A stretch of DNA of 31,674 bases from Sphingomonas sp. S-NIH.Pt15_0812. Its GTDB lineage: Bacteria; Pseudomonadota; Alphaproteobacteria; Sphingomonadales; Sphingomonadaceae. Made by a program: the position numbers and the translations under genes. Under the pieces are notes generated by a model. That model was not told where the DNA came from and ran no database searches. It worked only from the letters and a program-made list of their open reading frames with translations. Location: assembly GCF_003951315.1 (NCBI RefSeq), contig NZ_QLJH01000034.1, forward strand, positions 1-31,674, given 5' to 3'. Shown here piece by piece: positions 1-8,373 of this stretch; position 1 is the stretch's first letter; each line of letters begins with the position of its first letter.

Positions 1-80
1 GTAGGGTGGAGCAGTAGTCGCTGTACTGGGCAGCAGGCCGCACGCCCTCGGGCATGGAGGGTCCCAGTGGCCTCGGCGCC
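1..80. other. Suspect contig edge
   Basis: Read in the permease frame, this stretch gives a polar, proline-rich sequence (about APRPLGPSMPEG onwards) directly after a normal membrane-protein segment ending YGLYTMASKLA. A related transporter would be expected to enter another helix here. The stretch may be chimeric or low-quality contig-end sequence; this is an inference from coding content only. Confidence 0.35.
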
Positions 81-1072
81 AGCTTCGACGCCATGGTATA
101 GAGGCCGTAACCGCGCGGCCCGGCTCGGAGCACCGGCAGGATCGCCCAGCCGATCAGGTTCGTCGTCCCCAAGGCCAGACCAAGCAGGGCGAGCAGCGCC
201 GACCCGGCGCTCCACGCGAACCCGATCGCGACGAACGCGGCGGCCGCATAACTCATGGCCAGCAGCCTTAGCCCATGGCGCGCGTCGGCCAGGCGTATGG
301 GCAGCAAGGCAGATGCGGTCCGGCCAAGGATCAGCAGGGTCAGGATCGTCGTTCCGTCATCCCCGCGATGCCAAGCCTCCGGCAGGTGCAGCACGGCCTT
401 GGCCAGCGCTCCCAGCGCGACGATGCCGATCACGCTGGCCACCACGAAGGGCAGCGGCAGAGGGCGCGGGACCGACCGCTCCGCCCCGACAGTCGACGAT
501 CGTGGCGGGACGGCGATCAGCAACGGCACCATGGTCGCCCCGATCGTCACGCTGCCTACCGCGATCGCCCATAACAGCGCGGCGGTGCCGATACCCTTCC
601 CCCCGCTCGCCACCCCGGCAACCATGAGCGAGGCGAGCGCGGTCCCCACCGTCCGTCCGCGGGAGAGGCTGACCGCGCGCGCAGGCGTGTCGCCCAAGCG
701 GGTGAGCAGCGCGTTGTGCGGCATGTCGACCCCCGAATAGGCGATCCGGAACAGCAACGTCGCCGCCAGCAGCGCCGGCGCGCCATAGGGGGCAAGCAGC
801 ACCGTCGCCGGGAAGCTGATCCCCGACATCACCAGCGCGACTGCCGCGATCGGACCTGCGTGACGGGGACGGCCCGCCAGGTGGTTGCCGACAGCGAAAT
901 CGGCCAGCGCATTGGCCGCCAATCCGATGAGGAACAGCATCCCCGCCGTCATTGGTGCCAACCCGTAGACCGAGACGAGCAGATAGAGGGTCAGCAGGTC
1001 GCTGCCGCTCCACAACAGACTCTTGCCGACATGCGCTGTGCTATAGGTCGCCCAGGCCCGGCGCCACGTCAT
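1..1072 (-). CDS. MFS permease, GPH/MFS_2-like, 3' end missing
   Basis: The frame opens with ATG at 1072 and stays open to the window edge (about 357 codons). It reads as a polytopic inner-membrane protein with many hydrophobic helices. Two stretches resemble the glycoside-pentoside-hexuronide (GPH) sugar:cation symporters: an acidic/basic loop (ADFAVGNHLAGRPR) where those proteins have their DPxxGxxSDR motif, and VDMPHNALLTRLGD where they have the PYxALxxEL motif. The start overlaps the stop of the secreted protein upstream (ATGA at 1069-1072), so the two genes are probably translationally coupled. Substrate is unknown; a solute released by the neighbouring receptor/phosphodiesterase pair is an inference. 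The last about 27 residues before the edge are proline-rich and polar, unlike a transporter helix, and may reflect a poor contig end. Confidence 0.75.
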   Translation of the reverse strand, partial: MTWRRAWATYSTAHVGKSLLWSGSDLLTLYLLVSVYGLAPMTAGMLFLIGLAANALADFAVGNHLAGRPRHAGPIAAVALVMSGISFPATVLLAPYGAPALLAATLLFRIAYSGVDMPHNALLTRLGDTPARAVSLSRGRTVGTALASLMVAGVASGGKGIGTAALLWAIAVGSVTIGATMVPLLIAVPPRSSTVGAERSVPRPLPLPFVVASVIGIVALGALAKAVLHLPEAWHRGDDGTTILTLLILGRTASALLPIRLADARHGLRLLAMSYAAAAFVAIGFAWSAGSALLALLGLALGTTNLIGWAILPVLRAGPRGYGLYTMASKLAPRPLGPSMPEGVRPAAQYSDYCSTL

Positions 1073-1950
1073 GGGATCCAGCGGACCTTGTACAGCTTCA
1101 TCCCCGGCGTCTCGAACCGATGCTGACGGCGCGTATCGCGATCGGCGACCGTGAAGCCATGTGCCCACCAGCTTTCCTCCGCCTGCACCCACGCCATCGC
1201 CTCCCTCGTCACGCTGACCGCCTTGACCCGCAGCTTGGGGTTCACCGCCGGGATCGGCGCGAAAGCGCCATGGTCGGGATCGAAGGTCCATACCCCGTCA
1301 TCGGTCGTGACGACATAGCCGCCTTCGGGTGTCGGCGACAGGTCGTGCCCGTCGTGCCGCCCGGGCAGCGTCCACCGTGCGGTTTCGGTCAGGCGGGGCG
1401 TGGCCGCCTTCGGATCGAACGAAAAGGCCTGGATCAGGTCGTGCGACAACGCGAACAGCCTTTGCCGTCGGGCGTCCCAGACCGCGCCATGGCCGGAGGT
1501 CAAGGGCAGGCTGATCAGCGGCCGCTCGCTCTGCGACAGCTTGTAGAGTTCCAGTCGGTCGCCCGCCGGGTTGATCGACAATGCCACCGCCGCATAGCCG
1601 CCGGGCAGCATGTCCGCTGAATGCGCCATCGGTGCCGTCGCGCGGAACCGCACTTTCCCGCTCGCCCGATCGATCAGCACGACGCCCCCGGTCGAGGCTG
1701 TGACGAGGATTGCCTTGTTCCCATCGACGGGTTTGCAGTCATCGATATGGCCCAGCAACTTGGTCCGATAGGCTGGCGGCAGGTCTGGGGCCGCACTGGC
1801 ACTCCACCGCCATGTCTCGGCCGCGGCGTCGGCCGTTACAGCATATTCGCGGATCTGGTCGTCGCCACAGGCATAGAGGCGATCAGCGGCGACCGCGCCG
1901 GTGCTGATCAACAACCCGATCAAAACGCTCAACACCTTCAATCCCCGCAT
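1069..1950 (-). CDS. Secreted beta-propeller-like protein (possibly DUF6528)
   Basis: A 293-aa protein with a clear signal peptide (MRGLKVLSVLIGLL..AVAA, cleavage before DRLYACGDD). The mature part has repeated short beta-strand modules with GG, W and D turns (TTDDGVWTFDPDHG, LIDRASGKVRF), as in propeller folds. The start RLYACGDDQIREYAV suggests the DUF6528 family, recalled rather than searched. ATG 1950 was chosen because GAGGA lies about 8-9 bases upstream; an in-frame ATG at 1965 has no ribosome site. Its stop overlaps the start of the permease (ATGA). It is divergent from the TonB-dependent receptor, with 110 bases between starts, so both units probably share a regulatory region. Likely periplasmic; function unknown, possibly ligand binding or surveillance for the uptake system. 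Confidence 0.7.
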   Translation of the reverse strand: MRGLKVLSVLIGLLISTGAVAADRLYACGDDQIREYAVTADAAAETWRWSASAAPDLPPAYRTKLLGHIDDCKPVDGNKAILVTASTGGVVLIDRASGKVRFRATAPMAHSADMLPGGYAAVALSINPAGDRLELYKLSQSERPLISLPLTSGHGAVWDARRQRLFALSHDLIQAFSFDPKAATPRLTETARWTLPGRHDGHDLSPTPEGGYVVTTDDGVWTFDPDHGAFAPIPAVNPKLRVKAVSVTREAMAWVQAEESWWAHGFTVADRDTRRQHRFETPGMKLYKVRWIP

Positions 1951-2060
1951 CGTTCTCGTCCTCATTTGATGACGATTGCGCCCCGCTCCGCCTCGTCATA
2001 GATATGTCACCTATAGTGAGTAATAGGCGATCGACCTGTTCGGGGAAAGAGGGGATTACG
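1951..2060. promoter_or_regulatory. Divergent promoter region with small dyads
   Basis: Shared upstream region of the secreted propeller gene (minus) and the receptor gene (plus). Two short overlapping dyads are visible: TCAC-N5-GTGA at 2007-2019 and CCTAT-N8-ATAGG at 2010-2027. They could be an operator for a local regulator, but no regulator gene is present in the window. A purine-rich ribosome site (AAAGAGGGG, about 2047-2055) precedes the receptor start. Promoter boxes cannot be assigned with confidence. Confidence 0.35.
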
Positions 2061-4733
2061 ATGAAGACGTCACTGGCCCTACGCCGCCTGTTATTGCTCT
2101 CGTCGGCGCTTGCCGCGCCCGTTCAGGCCCAGACGTCGACCACGCCGCCCGCGCCCAAGCAGGCAAGCGACGAGATCGTTGTGACCGGCGCGCGGCTTCA
2201 GGCGGTGCGCGAGATCGAAGCGAAGCGAGAGATCCCGGTCATTTCCGACAGCATCAGTTCGGACGAGATCGGCACGTTGCCCGATTTCGGTTTGGGTGAG
2301 GCCCTGACTCGCGTGCCGGGCGTGTCGACGATCCAGAACAATGCGCGCGGCGAGGCGCAATTCCTGTCGATCCGTGGTCTCAACGCCGACTATAACCTCG
2401 TCCAGATCGACGGCGTATCGCTGCCCGCCAACGAGGTCGGACGCCGCAATGTCTCGCTCGACGTGATCCCCTCGTCGCTCGCGTCGCGGGTGGAGGTCTA
2501 CAAGTCGGTCAACGCCGCGATGAACGGCAATGCGATCGGCGGTATCGCCAATTTGCGCACCCGAAGCGCCTTCGATGGCGGCGGCAAGCCCTTCATCGGC
2601 GGCCGGTTCGATATCGGCAAATGGGATTTCGAGCGGACACGCGGCAAGGCCAGGCCGTCGGGCCAGGCGGAACTGGTCGGCTCGACCACCTTCGGGCCGG
2701 ATCGCAAGTTCGGCGTGGTGGTGGCGGGTAGCTTCTTCCGCCGGGACTCCGCCTCGCTCAACTCCGCCAGCGACAATTATCTCTATTTCGACCCCGCCAC
2801 GGGCACGCGCCTGACGTCGCTGACCAACGACGTGTCGCGCGCCTTCGTGGCCCCGGATCGCCGCCGCTGGCTGCATTACGACAATGTCCGCCAGCGTTAC
2901 GGCGTGTTCGGCAAGCTGGAATTCGACGACCATCGGATGTTCAGGACGGCGGTGACGCTGGCCGATTTTCGCCATACCAATGACGAGGAGCGGCAGTCGA
3001 ACCTCGTCGCGGCGAACACCGCGGTGACGGCCGCGACTAATCGCTACACCAATTTCAGCGCCGTCACCGCGACCGGCGGCAATGTCGCCAACGCCAATAC
3101 GCAGGTCGATCTGGTCAATTATTATCAGACCCGCCGCATGCGCTACGCCGATTTCCGGGGCGAGCTGTTGCCGGGCGACCGCATCCATGCCGATGTCGGC
3201 GTCAATTATGCGGTTGCGACCTATAGCCAGGACGCCAGCCTCGCGACCTATCGCATCGCGAACACCAACAACCTAGCCTATGCCTATACGATCACGCCGG
3301 GCCAGTTCACCCAGTTCAACTTCACCACGCCGGCCTATGTCGCCAATGCCGCCAATTATCGGCAATTCGAATATGGCACGACCGCCGAGGATCAGCGCGA
3401 GAACGCACTGACCGCCCGCGCCAATGTCGGCTTCAATACCGAGGCGGAGGATAGTGGCTTCGGCGTCGCGACCGGCGCCTTTGCCCGCTTCCTTGATCGC
3501 CGCTACGATTTCGTCCAGGATAATTACCGGACGAACACCGCCTCCAACTATCCGCTTTCGGGCGTGCTCGCGCTTGAATCCTACACGCCGTATAACGGCG
3601 GCGGGCAGACGATGCTGTTCGTCGATCCGGTCGCGGCGCGGACCTTCTTCGATGCCAACCGCAATGGCTTCACCGCCAATTCGGCCAATGCGGGCAACAG
3701 CCTTCAATCGGATTACAACCTGACCGAGAATATCGTCGCGGGTTATTGGATGGCGCGCTACGCGCTCGATACGGCGCGGCTGACGGCGGGGATCCGGTTC
3801 GAGGATACGACGCTGACCACCGGTTCCTATCGCCTGCGCGGCACGACCTATATTTGGCGGCAGCAGGGACAGCATTATCAGGACTGGCTGCCCTCGGCCC
3901 AGTTCGACTGGGACCTGACCGATCGGCTGCGGTTCCGTGCCGCCTATAGCCGCACGCTCGGTCGCCCCAATTACGACGACCTCGCCGCGCGCGAGAGCGT
4001 CAAGGTCAACAGTTCGACCGGCGCGATCAGCATCACGTCGGGCAATCCAGACCTGAAGCCGCGCCGTTCGGACAATTACGACCTGAGCCTGGAATATTAT
4101 GTCAACCGCGACGTGCTGTTCTCGGCGGTCCTATTCGGCAAGGACATCAAGAACGAGATCATCACCGTCCGCAACCAGGCAAGCGAACTGTTCGACGGCA
4201 TGCCGCAACTCGTCACCCGCATCCGCCCGGTCAATGCCAGCAGCGCCAAGGTACAGGGTATCGAGCTGAACGCGGTGATGGCGCGGATGCCGTTCCTGCC
4301 CGGCCCGCTCGCCGGGCTGGGCGTTTCGGCCAATGTCACGCTGCTCGATCCGACGCCGCCGGAGGTGACCTTGTCCGACGGTGTGACCCGCCGTCGTCTG
4401 TCGGGGCTGTTCGAAAGCGCGAACACGGTCGCCAACGTCAAATTGTTCTACACCGCCGGTCCGGTCACGGTGCAGGGAGCCTGGAACCACCTGTCGCCGA
4501 TCCTCTATTCGGTCTCGACCACCGATCCGCTCGGCGACCGGCGCTATGCCGCCAGCGACCTGTTCGACGCGCAGGTCCGCCTGACTCTCAACCCGCATCT
4601 GACGATCGTCGCCCAGGGAAAGAACCTGACCGACTTCCGCCCGCAGCGGATGTTCGGCCCGAACTTCGGGCTGTTGCGCGAAGAAATCGACAATGGTCGC
4701 GCCTTCTACATCGGCGCGCTGCTGCGATACTGA
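2061..4733 (+). CDS. TonB-dependent outer-membrane receptor
   Basis: An 890-aa protein for active uptake across the outer membrane. Visible parts: signal peptide (about residues 1-23, ending VQA), a TonB-box-like DEIVVTG at 37-43, a plug domain with RVPGVSTIQ, SIRGLNADYNLVQIDGV and VEVYKSVNAAMNGNAIGG (about 80-180), then a long beta-barrel rich in aromatic/N/D strands. It ends ALLRY with the terminal aromatic typical of outer-membrane proteins. The plug wording matches the Xanthomonas/Caulobacter class of receptors. ATG 2061 was chosen over an upstream in-frame start (2004) because it has a ribosome site and begins the signal peptide. The ligand cannot be read from sequence. Downstream lies a secreted glycerophosphodiesterase, which hints at a phosphodiester substrate. 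Confidence 0.93.
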   Translation: MKTSLALRRLLLLSSALAAPVQAQTSTTPPAPKQASDEIVVTGARLQAVREIEAKREIPVISDSISSDEIGTLPDFGLGEALTRVPGVSTIQNNARGEAQFLSIRGLNADYNLVQIDGVSLPANEVGRRNVSLDVIPSSLASRVEVYKSVNAAMNGNAIGGIANLRTRSAFDGGGKPFIGGRFDIGKWDFERTRGKARPSGQAELVGSTTFGPDRKFGVVVAGSFFRRDSASLNSASDNYLYFDPATGTRLTSLTNDVSRAFVAPDRRRWLHYDNVRQRYGVFGKLEFDDHRMFRTAVTLADFRHTNDEERQSNLVAANTAVTAATNRYTNFSAVTATGGNVANANTQVDLVNYYQTRRMRYADFRGELLPGDRIHADVGVNYAVATYSQDASLATYRIANTNNLAYAYTITPGQFTQFNFTTPAYVANAANYRQFEYGTTAEDQRENALTARANVGFNTEAEDSGFGVATGAFARFLDRRYDFVQDNYRTNTASNYPLSGVLALESYTPYNGGGQTMLFVDPVAARTFFDANRNGFTANSANAGNSLQSDYNLTENIVAGYWMARYALDTARLTAGIRFEDTTLTTGSYRLRGTTYIWRQQGQHYQDWLPSAQFDWDLTDRLRFRAAYSRTLGRPNYDDLAARESVKVNSSTGAISITSGNPDLKPRRSDNYDLSLEYYVNRDVLFSAVLFGKDIKNEIITVRNQASELFDGMPQLVTRIRPVNASSAKVQGIELNAVMARMPFLPGPLAGLGVSANVTLLDPTPPEVTLSDGVTRRRLSGLFESANTVANVKLFYTAGPVTVQGAWNHLSPILYSVSTTDPLGDRRYAASDLFDAQVRLTLNPHLTIVAQGKNLTDFRPQRMFGPNFGLLREEIDNGRAFYIGALLRY

Positions 4734-4906
4734 TGCGCGGTCATGTGGACATTGGTCGATGTGCCATCGTCGGACAGCTCCGCCGCACATCGTTCCTGGC
4801 TCGTAACAAAGCTATCACAAAGCACCTCTACCGACGCTGACGCCATAGCTTGATCCATATCAATGCGTTTTCGATCGATGTTACGCTCAACACATGGAGG
4901 AAACCG

Positions 4907-6034
4907 ATGTTCGATCACCATCGTCTGTGCCGCTCCGCGGCCTGGAGCCTGACCTCTGCCTTAGCGCTATTCGGCGCCCACCAGGCCAGCGCCGCCACCT
5001 GCCAATCCGCCGCCTATCAGATGGCGGAAATCATGAACACGCGTGCGACCGGCGACACGCTGTTCCTGGCGCATCGCGGCAATTGGGGACCATATAACCG
5101 CAACGACAACACCATCCCGGAAAATTCCATCGCCTCGGGTGCATCGGCGAACGCCGACTGCATGGACGGCATCGAATATGACGTGAAGGAGTCGAAAGAC
5201 GGCGTCCTCTATCTGATGCACGATTTCAACCTGGGCCGCACCACGGACATCTACCGCTTCCAGTCCGGCGGCAAATATGATCCGATCCACGATAGGGGCG
5301 CCAACCCAGCGGTCAGCAGCATGATGGCGACCCAGCTCGACCGGCTCACCCTGCTGCTGCCCAATCGGTCGGGCTTGTCGGATCAGGGTCTGCCCCGCGT
5401 CAGCAAGGTGCTGGAGACCTATAAGGGCAATCGGTGGTCGACACCGATCATCTTCGACACCAAGACGACCAGCGCGGTGCGGATGCTCGATTCCCTGGTC
5501 GCGGGGCTGGTGCCGAACGGCGGGGAGGTGATGGGCGTCAAGGTCAACGCGACCCTCTATCCGACGCCCCAGTCCTTCTGGCGCGACAGCCGCCACCTGA
5601 AGGTCATTCCGGTCTTTACCACCAACATGCTGGGCAAGATCAGCGTGGCCGACGCCTTCAACGCCTGGTCCAGCCGGGTGCGGACGATGGAGATCAACGT
5701 CAAACAGGCTGGCGGCCTGTTGTCCTATCAGAAGGATCAGGCGCTGAACAAAGGCATCCGTGTCGGTGTGTTCCAGGCGATACCGGATGGTCCCTATACC
5801 GACACCTTCTACAAGAACACCGGTGCGTGCTGCTATAAGCTGTCGGATCTCTACTACACCTATTACGTCAATCGTCAGGTGGCGGGCCGCGACACCGACG
5901 ATCGGCGCGGGCAGATGCCCTTCCTGGTCCAGCAGCATTTCGGCCTGATCACCACCGATGATCCCCATGGCACGGTCCGCTACCTGGCGCGCGCGGGCAA
6001 GCGCCAGAACCACTTCCAGGGCTATTGGGGCTGA
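4907..6034 (+). CDS. Secreted glycerophosphodiester phosphodiesterase
   Basis: A 375-aa GDPD-family enzyme expected to hydrolyse glycerophosphodiesters to glycerol-3-phosphate and an alcohol in the periplasm or outside. Signal peptide about residues 1-29 (ends HQASA, no lipobox). Catalytic and metal-site motifs are present: HRG at 56-58, PENS at 71-74, E90 and D92 in GIEYDV, and H105 in MHD. The later part carries aromatic loops (YKLSDLYYTYYV) and an N-C-C region (GACCYK) that may form disulfides. ATG 4907 has GGAGG 6 bases upstream; an in-frame codon at 4850 lacks this. It follows the receptor by 173 bases on the same strand and may be co-regulated with it. A perfect 11-bp stem follows its stop. 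Confidence 0.88.
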   Translation: MFDHHRLCRSAAWSLTSALALFGAHQASAATCQSAAYQMAEIMNTRATGDTLFLAHRGNWGPYNRNDNTIPENSIASGASANADCMDGIEYDVKESKDGVLYLMHDFNLGRTTDIYRFQSGGKYDPIHDRGANPAVSSMMATQLDRLTLLLPNRSGLSDQGLPRVSKVLETYKGNRWSTPIIFDTKTTSAVRMLDSLVAGLVPNGGEVMGVKVNATLYPTPQSFWRDSRHLKVIPVFTTNMLGKISVADAFNAWSSRVRTMEINVKQAGGLLSYQKDQALNKGIRVGVFQAIPDGPYTDTFYKNTGACCYKLSDLYYTYYVNRQVAGRDTDDRRGQMPFLVQQHFGLITTDDPHGTVRYLARAGKRQNHFQGYWG

Positions 6035-6055
6035 TCGCGGCCGACCGATGATGGG

Positions 6056-6085
6056 CCGGTGGGCGGACTTTGCGCCGCCCACCGG
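6056..6085. terminator. Hairpin between convergent genes
   Basis: A perfect 11-bp stem (CCGGTGGGCGG / CCGCCCACCGG) with an 8-base loop sits between the stops of the phosphodiesterase (6034) and the convergent minus-strand gene (6097). It lacks a clear T-run on either side. Position and stability fit a bidirectional terminator or 3'-end protector. Confidence 0.55.
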
Positions 6086-6096
6086 ATTGCGACAGG

Positions 6097-6594
6097 TCAG
6101 TGCGCTTGGCGTGCGATCCGGAAGCGCAGGCGATATTGATCGGGGCCCAGTTCCTCGATCTGGATCGGCTCCGTCAGGCTGTGGCCCGCCCGTGTGAGGA
6201 TCGTCGGCATGTCCTGCTGGACCAGCTGCGAAAATACCAAGTCGTCGAGTGGCGCTCCGGCAGCGTTCGGCTCGGCCGACACGACGCAGATATCGGCATC
6301 GCACGCGCTCCTGACCGCGCGCAGCATGGGCAGATATTGCGACACCATCCGGTCGACGCCCGCCGCGTCCAATATCGCTGGCAGCGGCTTTGCCGGATCA
6401 GCTTTCACGAGTTCACGATGCGGCATGTCACGCCCGCGGGCGGAGACGACCACGACCCGATCGTTCGATGACTTGCCATCGTCGGATTCATGGTTGCGGA
6501 TCAGGAAGGCACCGATGCCCAAGATGACGACCAGACCTGCCGTCACGGTTAACGGCTTTCCCAAACTACGAACCCGGACAAGCGATTTCGACAT
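6097..6594 (-). CDS. One-TM protein of unknown function
   Basis: A 165-aa protein I do not recognise. It has a basic N-terminus, one membrane helix at about residues 14-32 (PLTVTAGLVVILGIGAFLI) and a soluble, probably periplasmic, domain. The domain contains two cysteines close together (SACDADICVVSAEP), which could form a disulfide or bind a metal. Start at 6594 is well supported by AGAGGAGG shortly upstream. It is divergent from the prolyl isomerase gene and shares a 92-base, AT-rich upstream region containing a TACAAG-N6-CTTGTA dyad. Its 3' end faces the phosphodiesterase. Function cannot be assigned. Confidence 0.7.
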   Translation of the reverse strand: MSKSLVRVRSLGKPLTVTAGLVVILGIGAFLIRNHESDDGKSSNDRVVVVSARGRDMPHRELVKADPAKPLPAILDAAGVDRMVSQYLPMLRAVRSACDADICVVSAEPNAAGAPLDDLVFSQLVQQDMPTILTRAGHSLTEPIQIEELGPDQYRLRFRIARQAH

Positions 6595-6646
6595 GGTCCA
6601 CCTCCTCTAATTAAAGGTCATGCTGATCGCAGTCGGTCGCTAATCT

Positions 6647-6664
6647 TACAAGATAAAACTTGTA
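6647..6664. promoter_or_regulatory. Operator-like dyad TACAAG-N6-CTTGTA
   Basis: A perfect 6+6 inverted repeat with an AT-only spacer (ATAAAA) lies midway between two divergent genes starting at 6594 and 6687, in a locally AT-rich segment. This is the usual look of a dimeric repressor/activator site. No matching regulator gene is in the window, and the stretch could also contain the promoters. Confidence 0.4.
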
Positions 6665-6686
6665 TCATGCCAATTTTTCGAAATAG

Positions 6687-7553
6687 ATGAAAATACTTTT
6701 CGTGAGATACCACTATTATGGCGCCATACAGATGGCGGTAATCGGCATGGCGATTGCTTCTGCTCCCGCGCATGCACGGACCGGATTAAATGCCGCCGAC
6801 GTGAATGCAGATTCAGTTGCTAGAATGTTGCATTCCCGGACGGATTTTTCCTGGATTTTCGATCCGATAGTCCTCGAACACATTGAAGTCACGGAGCCGG
6901 ACAGGCATGATGCCCGGCAGGTGATCGAGCTGGCGAACGTTGCAAGATCCAAAGGCTTAGCCGACCGACCCGATGTGCGCGCCGCGCGTGCCGCTGCGGA
7001 TGACCTGATCCTGGCGGAGGCTGCCCGCCGCAGCCTGGTCGATTCTATCCGACCGACCGATGCCGAGATCGCACAACGGATCGCGGCCCATCCGGGGCGG
7101 TACGATGAGTATCGTCTGCGTCACATCTTCGTCGCCGTCGGCCCGACCCGCGACGGCAAGCGCCGCACCGAAGCCGATGCTCTAGCGCTCGCGCGGCAAA
7201 TCCGCGCGCGGATCATGGGCGGCGAGCGCTTCGAAATGGTCGCGCAGGCCGCGTCGGAGGATGCCTCCACCGCGATTGAAGGAGGCGCGCTTTCCGAACT
7301 GCTCGGCGCCACGATGAACGATGCCTTCTTCCCCTATGTGCAAGCATTGCCCGCGGGCGGAATCACCGAACCGATACGCGGACCGGAGGGTTTTCACATC
7401 CTCAAGCTCGACGCCCGTCAGCCTGCTAGCCCGACGTCTGCACGCTATTGGGTCGAGCAAGATATCCTGAAGGAGCGCCTGCCAGCCTTGATCGCCGAGG
7501 CGATCGCCTCCAACAACAAGGCCCCTCGAGCCGGTTTGATAGACACCAAATAA
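6687..7553 (+). CDS. Secreted PpiC-type peptidylprolyl isomerase
   Basis: A 288-aa parvulin-type rotamase that would help fold periplasmic or outer-membrane proteins. Signal peptide about 1-30 (hydrophobic core GAIQMAVIGMAIASA, ends AHA). A helical N-terminal region (about 40-130) precedes the PpiC domain at about 143-243: RLRHIFVAV, GERFEMVAQAASEDAST, GGALSE, LPAGGITEPI and EGFHILKLD are all characteristic. A short helical tail follows. No good ribosome site precedes 6687; an internal ATG at 6732 would leave a shorter signal peptide. The first 250 bases are visibly less GC-rich than the neighbourhood, which together with the IS remnant just downstream suggests transfer. Its natural client is unknown; the nearby receptor is one candidate. 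Confidence 0.85.
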   Translation: MKILFVRYHYYGAIQMAVIGMAIASAPAHARTGLNAADVNADSVARMLHSRTDFSWIFDPIVLEHIEVTEPDRHDARQVIELANVARSKGLADRPDVRAARAAADDLILAEAARRSLVDSIRPTDAEIAQRIAAHPGRYDEYRLRHIFVAVGPTRDGKRRTEADALALARQIRARIMGGERFEMVAQAASEDASTAIEGGALSELLGATMNDAFFPYVQALPAGGITEPIRGPEGFHILKLDARQPASPTSARYWVEQDILKERLPALIAEAIASNNKAPRAGLIDTK

Positions 7554-7562
7554 GGTGTTTTT
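7543..7562 (+). terminator. Short terminator overlapping the stop codon
   Basis: ACACC-AAATAA-GGTGT followed by TTTT. The 5-bp stem straddles the isomerase stop codon (TAA 7551-7553, in the loop). It is weak but has the right hairpin plus T-run arrangement. Confidence 0.4.
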
Positions 7563-7656
7563 GGGACCGAGAGAGGTGGCTCGGGATATCGGCACAGCGG
7601 GGATGAGTGGATTGCCGCTTTGATCGCGGCCATGCTGGCCGCGAAGAGGAGGCAAG

Positions 7657-7840
7657 ATGAGCGAGTGACCGGGCCAGAACCACAGCCCGGCGTTCAAGGC
7701 GAAGGTGGCGCTGGCTGCCGTGAAGGGCGGGAAGACGCTGGCCGATTTGGCGCAGCAGTATCACATGCACCCAAACCTCATCAATCAGTGGCGGGGACGG
7801 TCGCTGGATGGTGCAGCGAATGTGTTCGGGGCAGAACCCG
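7657..7840 (+). pseudogene. IS3-family transposase OrfA remnant
   Basis: After a good ribosome site (GAGGAGG) the frame reads ATG AGC GAG and then a TGA at 7666. Beyond the stop it continues as NHSPAFKAKVALAAVKGG, then KTLADLAQQYHMHPNLINQW and ANVFGAE. This is the N-terminal helix-turn-helix region of IS3-family OrfA proteins (family typically has FKAKVALAAL...LA..F.VHPNQI..WK). After VFGAE the match ends, so OrfA is truncated and no OrfB is present. It is a decayed fragment and cannot encode an active transposase. Confidence 0.75.
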
Positions 7841-7879
7841 CTGCTGGCGCAGCGGGTCCGGGGTCAGGAGCCGAGGGGT

Positions 7880-7940
7880 ATCGCATCAGCGGGGGCAGCG
7901 CTGCGCTGTTTGGATGGCTCAACGCTGCCCCCGCTGCGAT
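7880..7940. repeat. GC-rich hairpin in the IS scar
   Basis: Inverted arms: ATCGC plus AGCGGGGGCAGCG on the left (7880-7900, with a 3-base bulge) and CGCTGCCCCCGCTGCGAT on the right (7923-7940), separated by a 22-base loop. The 18-bp stem is very stable. It lies right after the OrfA remnant and before a short 25-codon ORF (7953-8030) that I do not recognise. It could be an IS end, a terminator or a recombination scar. Confidence 0.6.
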
Positions 7941-8030
7941 AACAAGCCCGCCATGATCTTCGGCATCAACGCGATGCAGGGATTGCGGGTGATTTACGAT
8001 CATCAGGCCAAGCGGTTTTGGTTCGACTAA

Positions 8031-8373
8031 TCGCGTTGCAAGGTGCCGGTGTGGTCGAGGACGGGAGGGCTGACGCTTTCCCGATTGGGGAACCGATTAC
8101 AAGAATCCAGCCGAGAGAATCCCTTTGACGAACGCCCTCAATTAGAATTTCTCAAAACCAGTTCCCGATTGCTATTTCCCAAAGCCACCGGCCAATCACG
8201 GGAAAGCGGGAATGCCATCGACCGGTTAGCGGTGAAGGACGAGGCGTCAAAATCTCGCGCGCTTCTTGTCGACCAGGGCACGGTGAACCGCTCACCCAAG
8301 CCTATTTTGCAACAATCGCGAGCGCCCCCCGCAACGGCGCCGCGTTGAACCTGCCACGACCGGCCCATGAGCC
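8031..8373. other. Non-coding stretch, no recognised gene
   Basis: About 340 bases between the IS scar and the palindrome. Open frames exist on both strands (for example 8043-8348 plus and 8138-8368 minus) but none has a convincing ribosome site or recognisable domain. The segment 8080-8240 is locally lower in GC, consistent with imported or decayed DNA. Confidence 0.5.

Noticed and set aside
2091..3188. 365-codon minus-strand ORF opposite the TonB-dependent receptor
   Set aside because: No family similarity; the plus frame has a signal peptide, TonB box and plug motifs.
7880..7960. Integron attC-like site suggested by the hairpin and a nearby TAACAAG
   Set aside because: The paired R'/R'' core sites are absent and there is no integron integrase; the stem is a simple GC hairpin.
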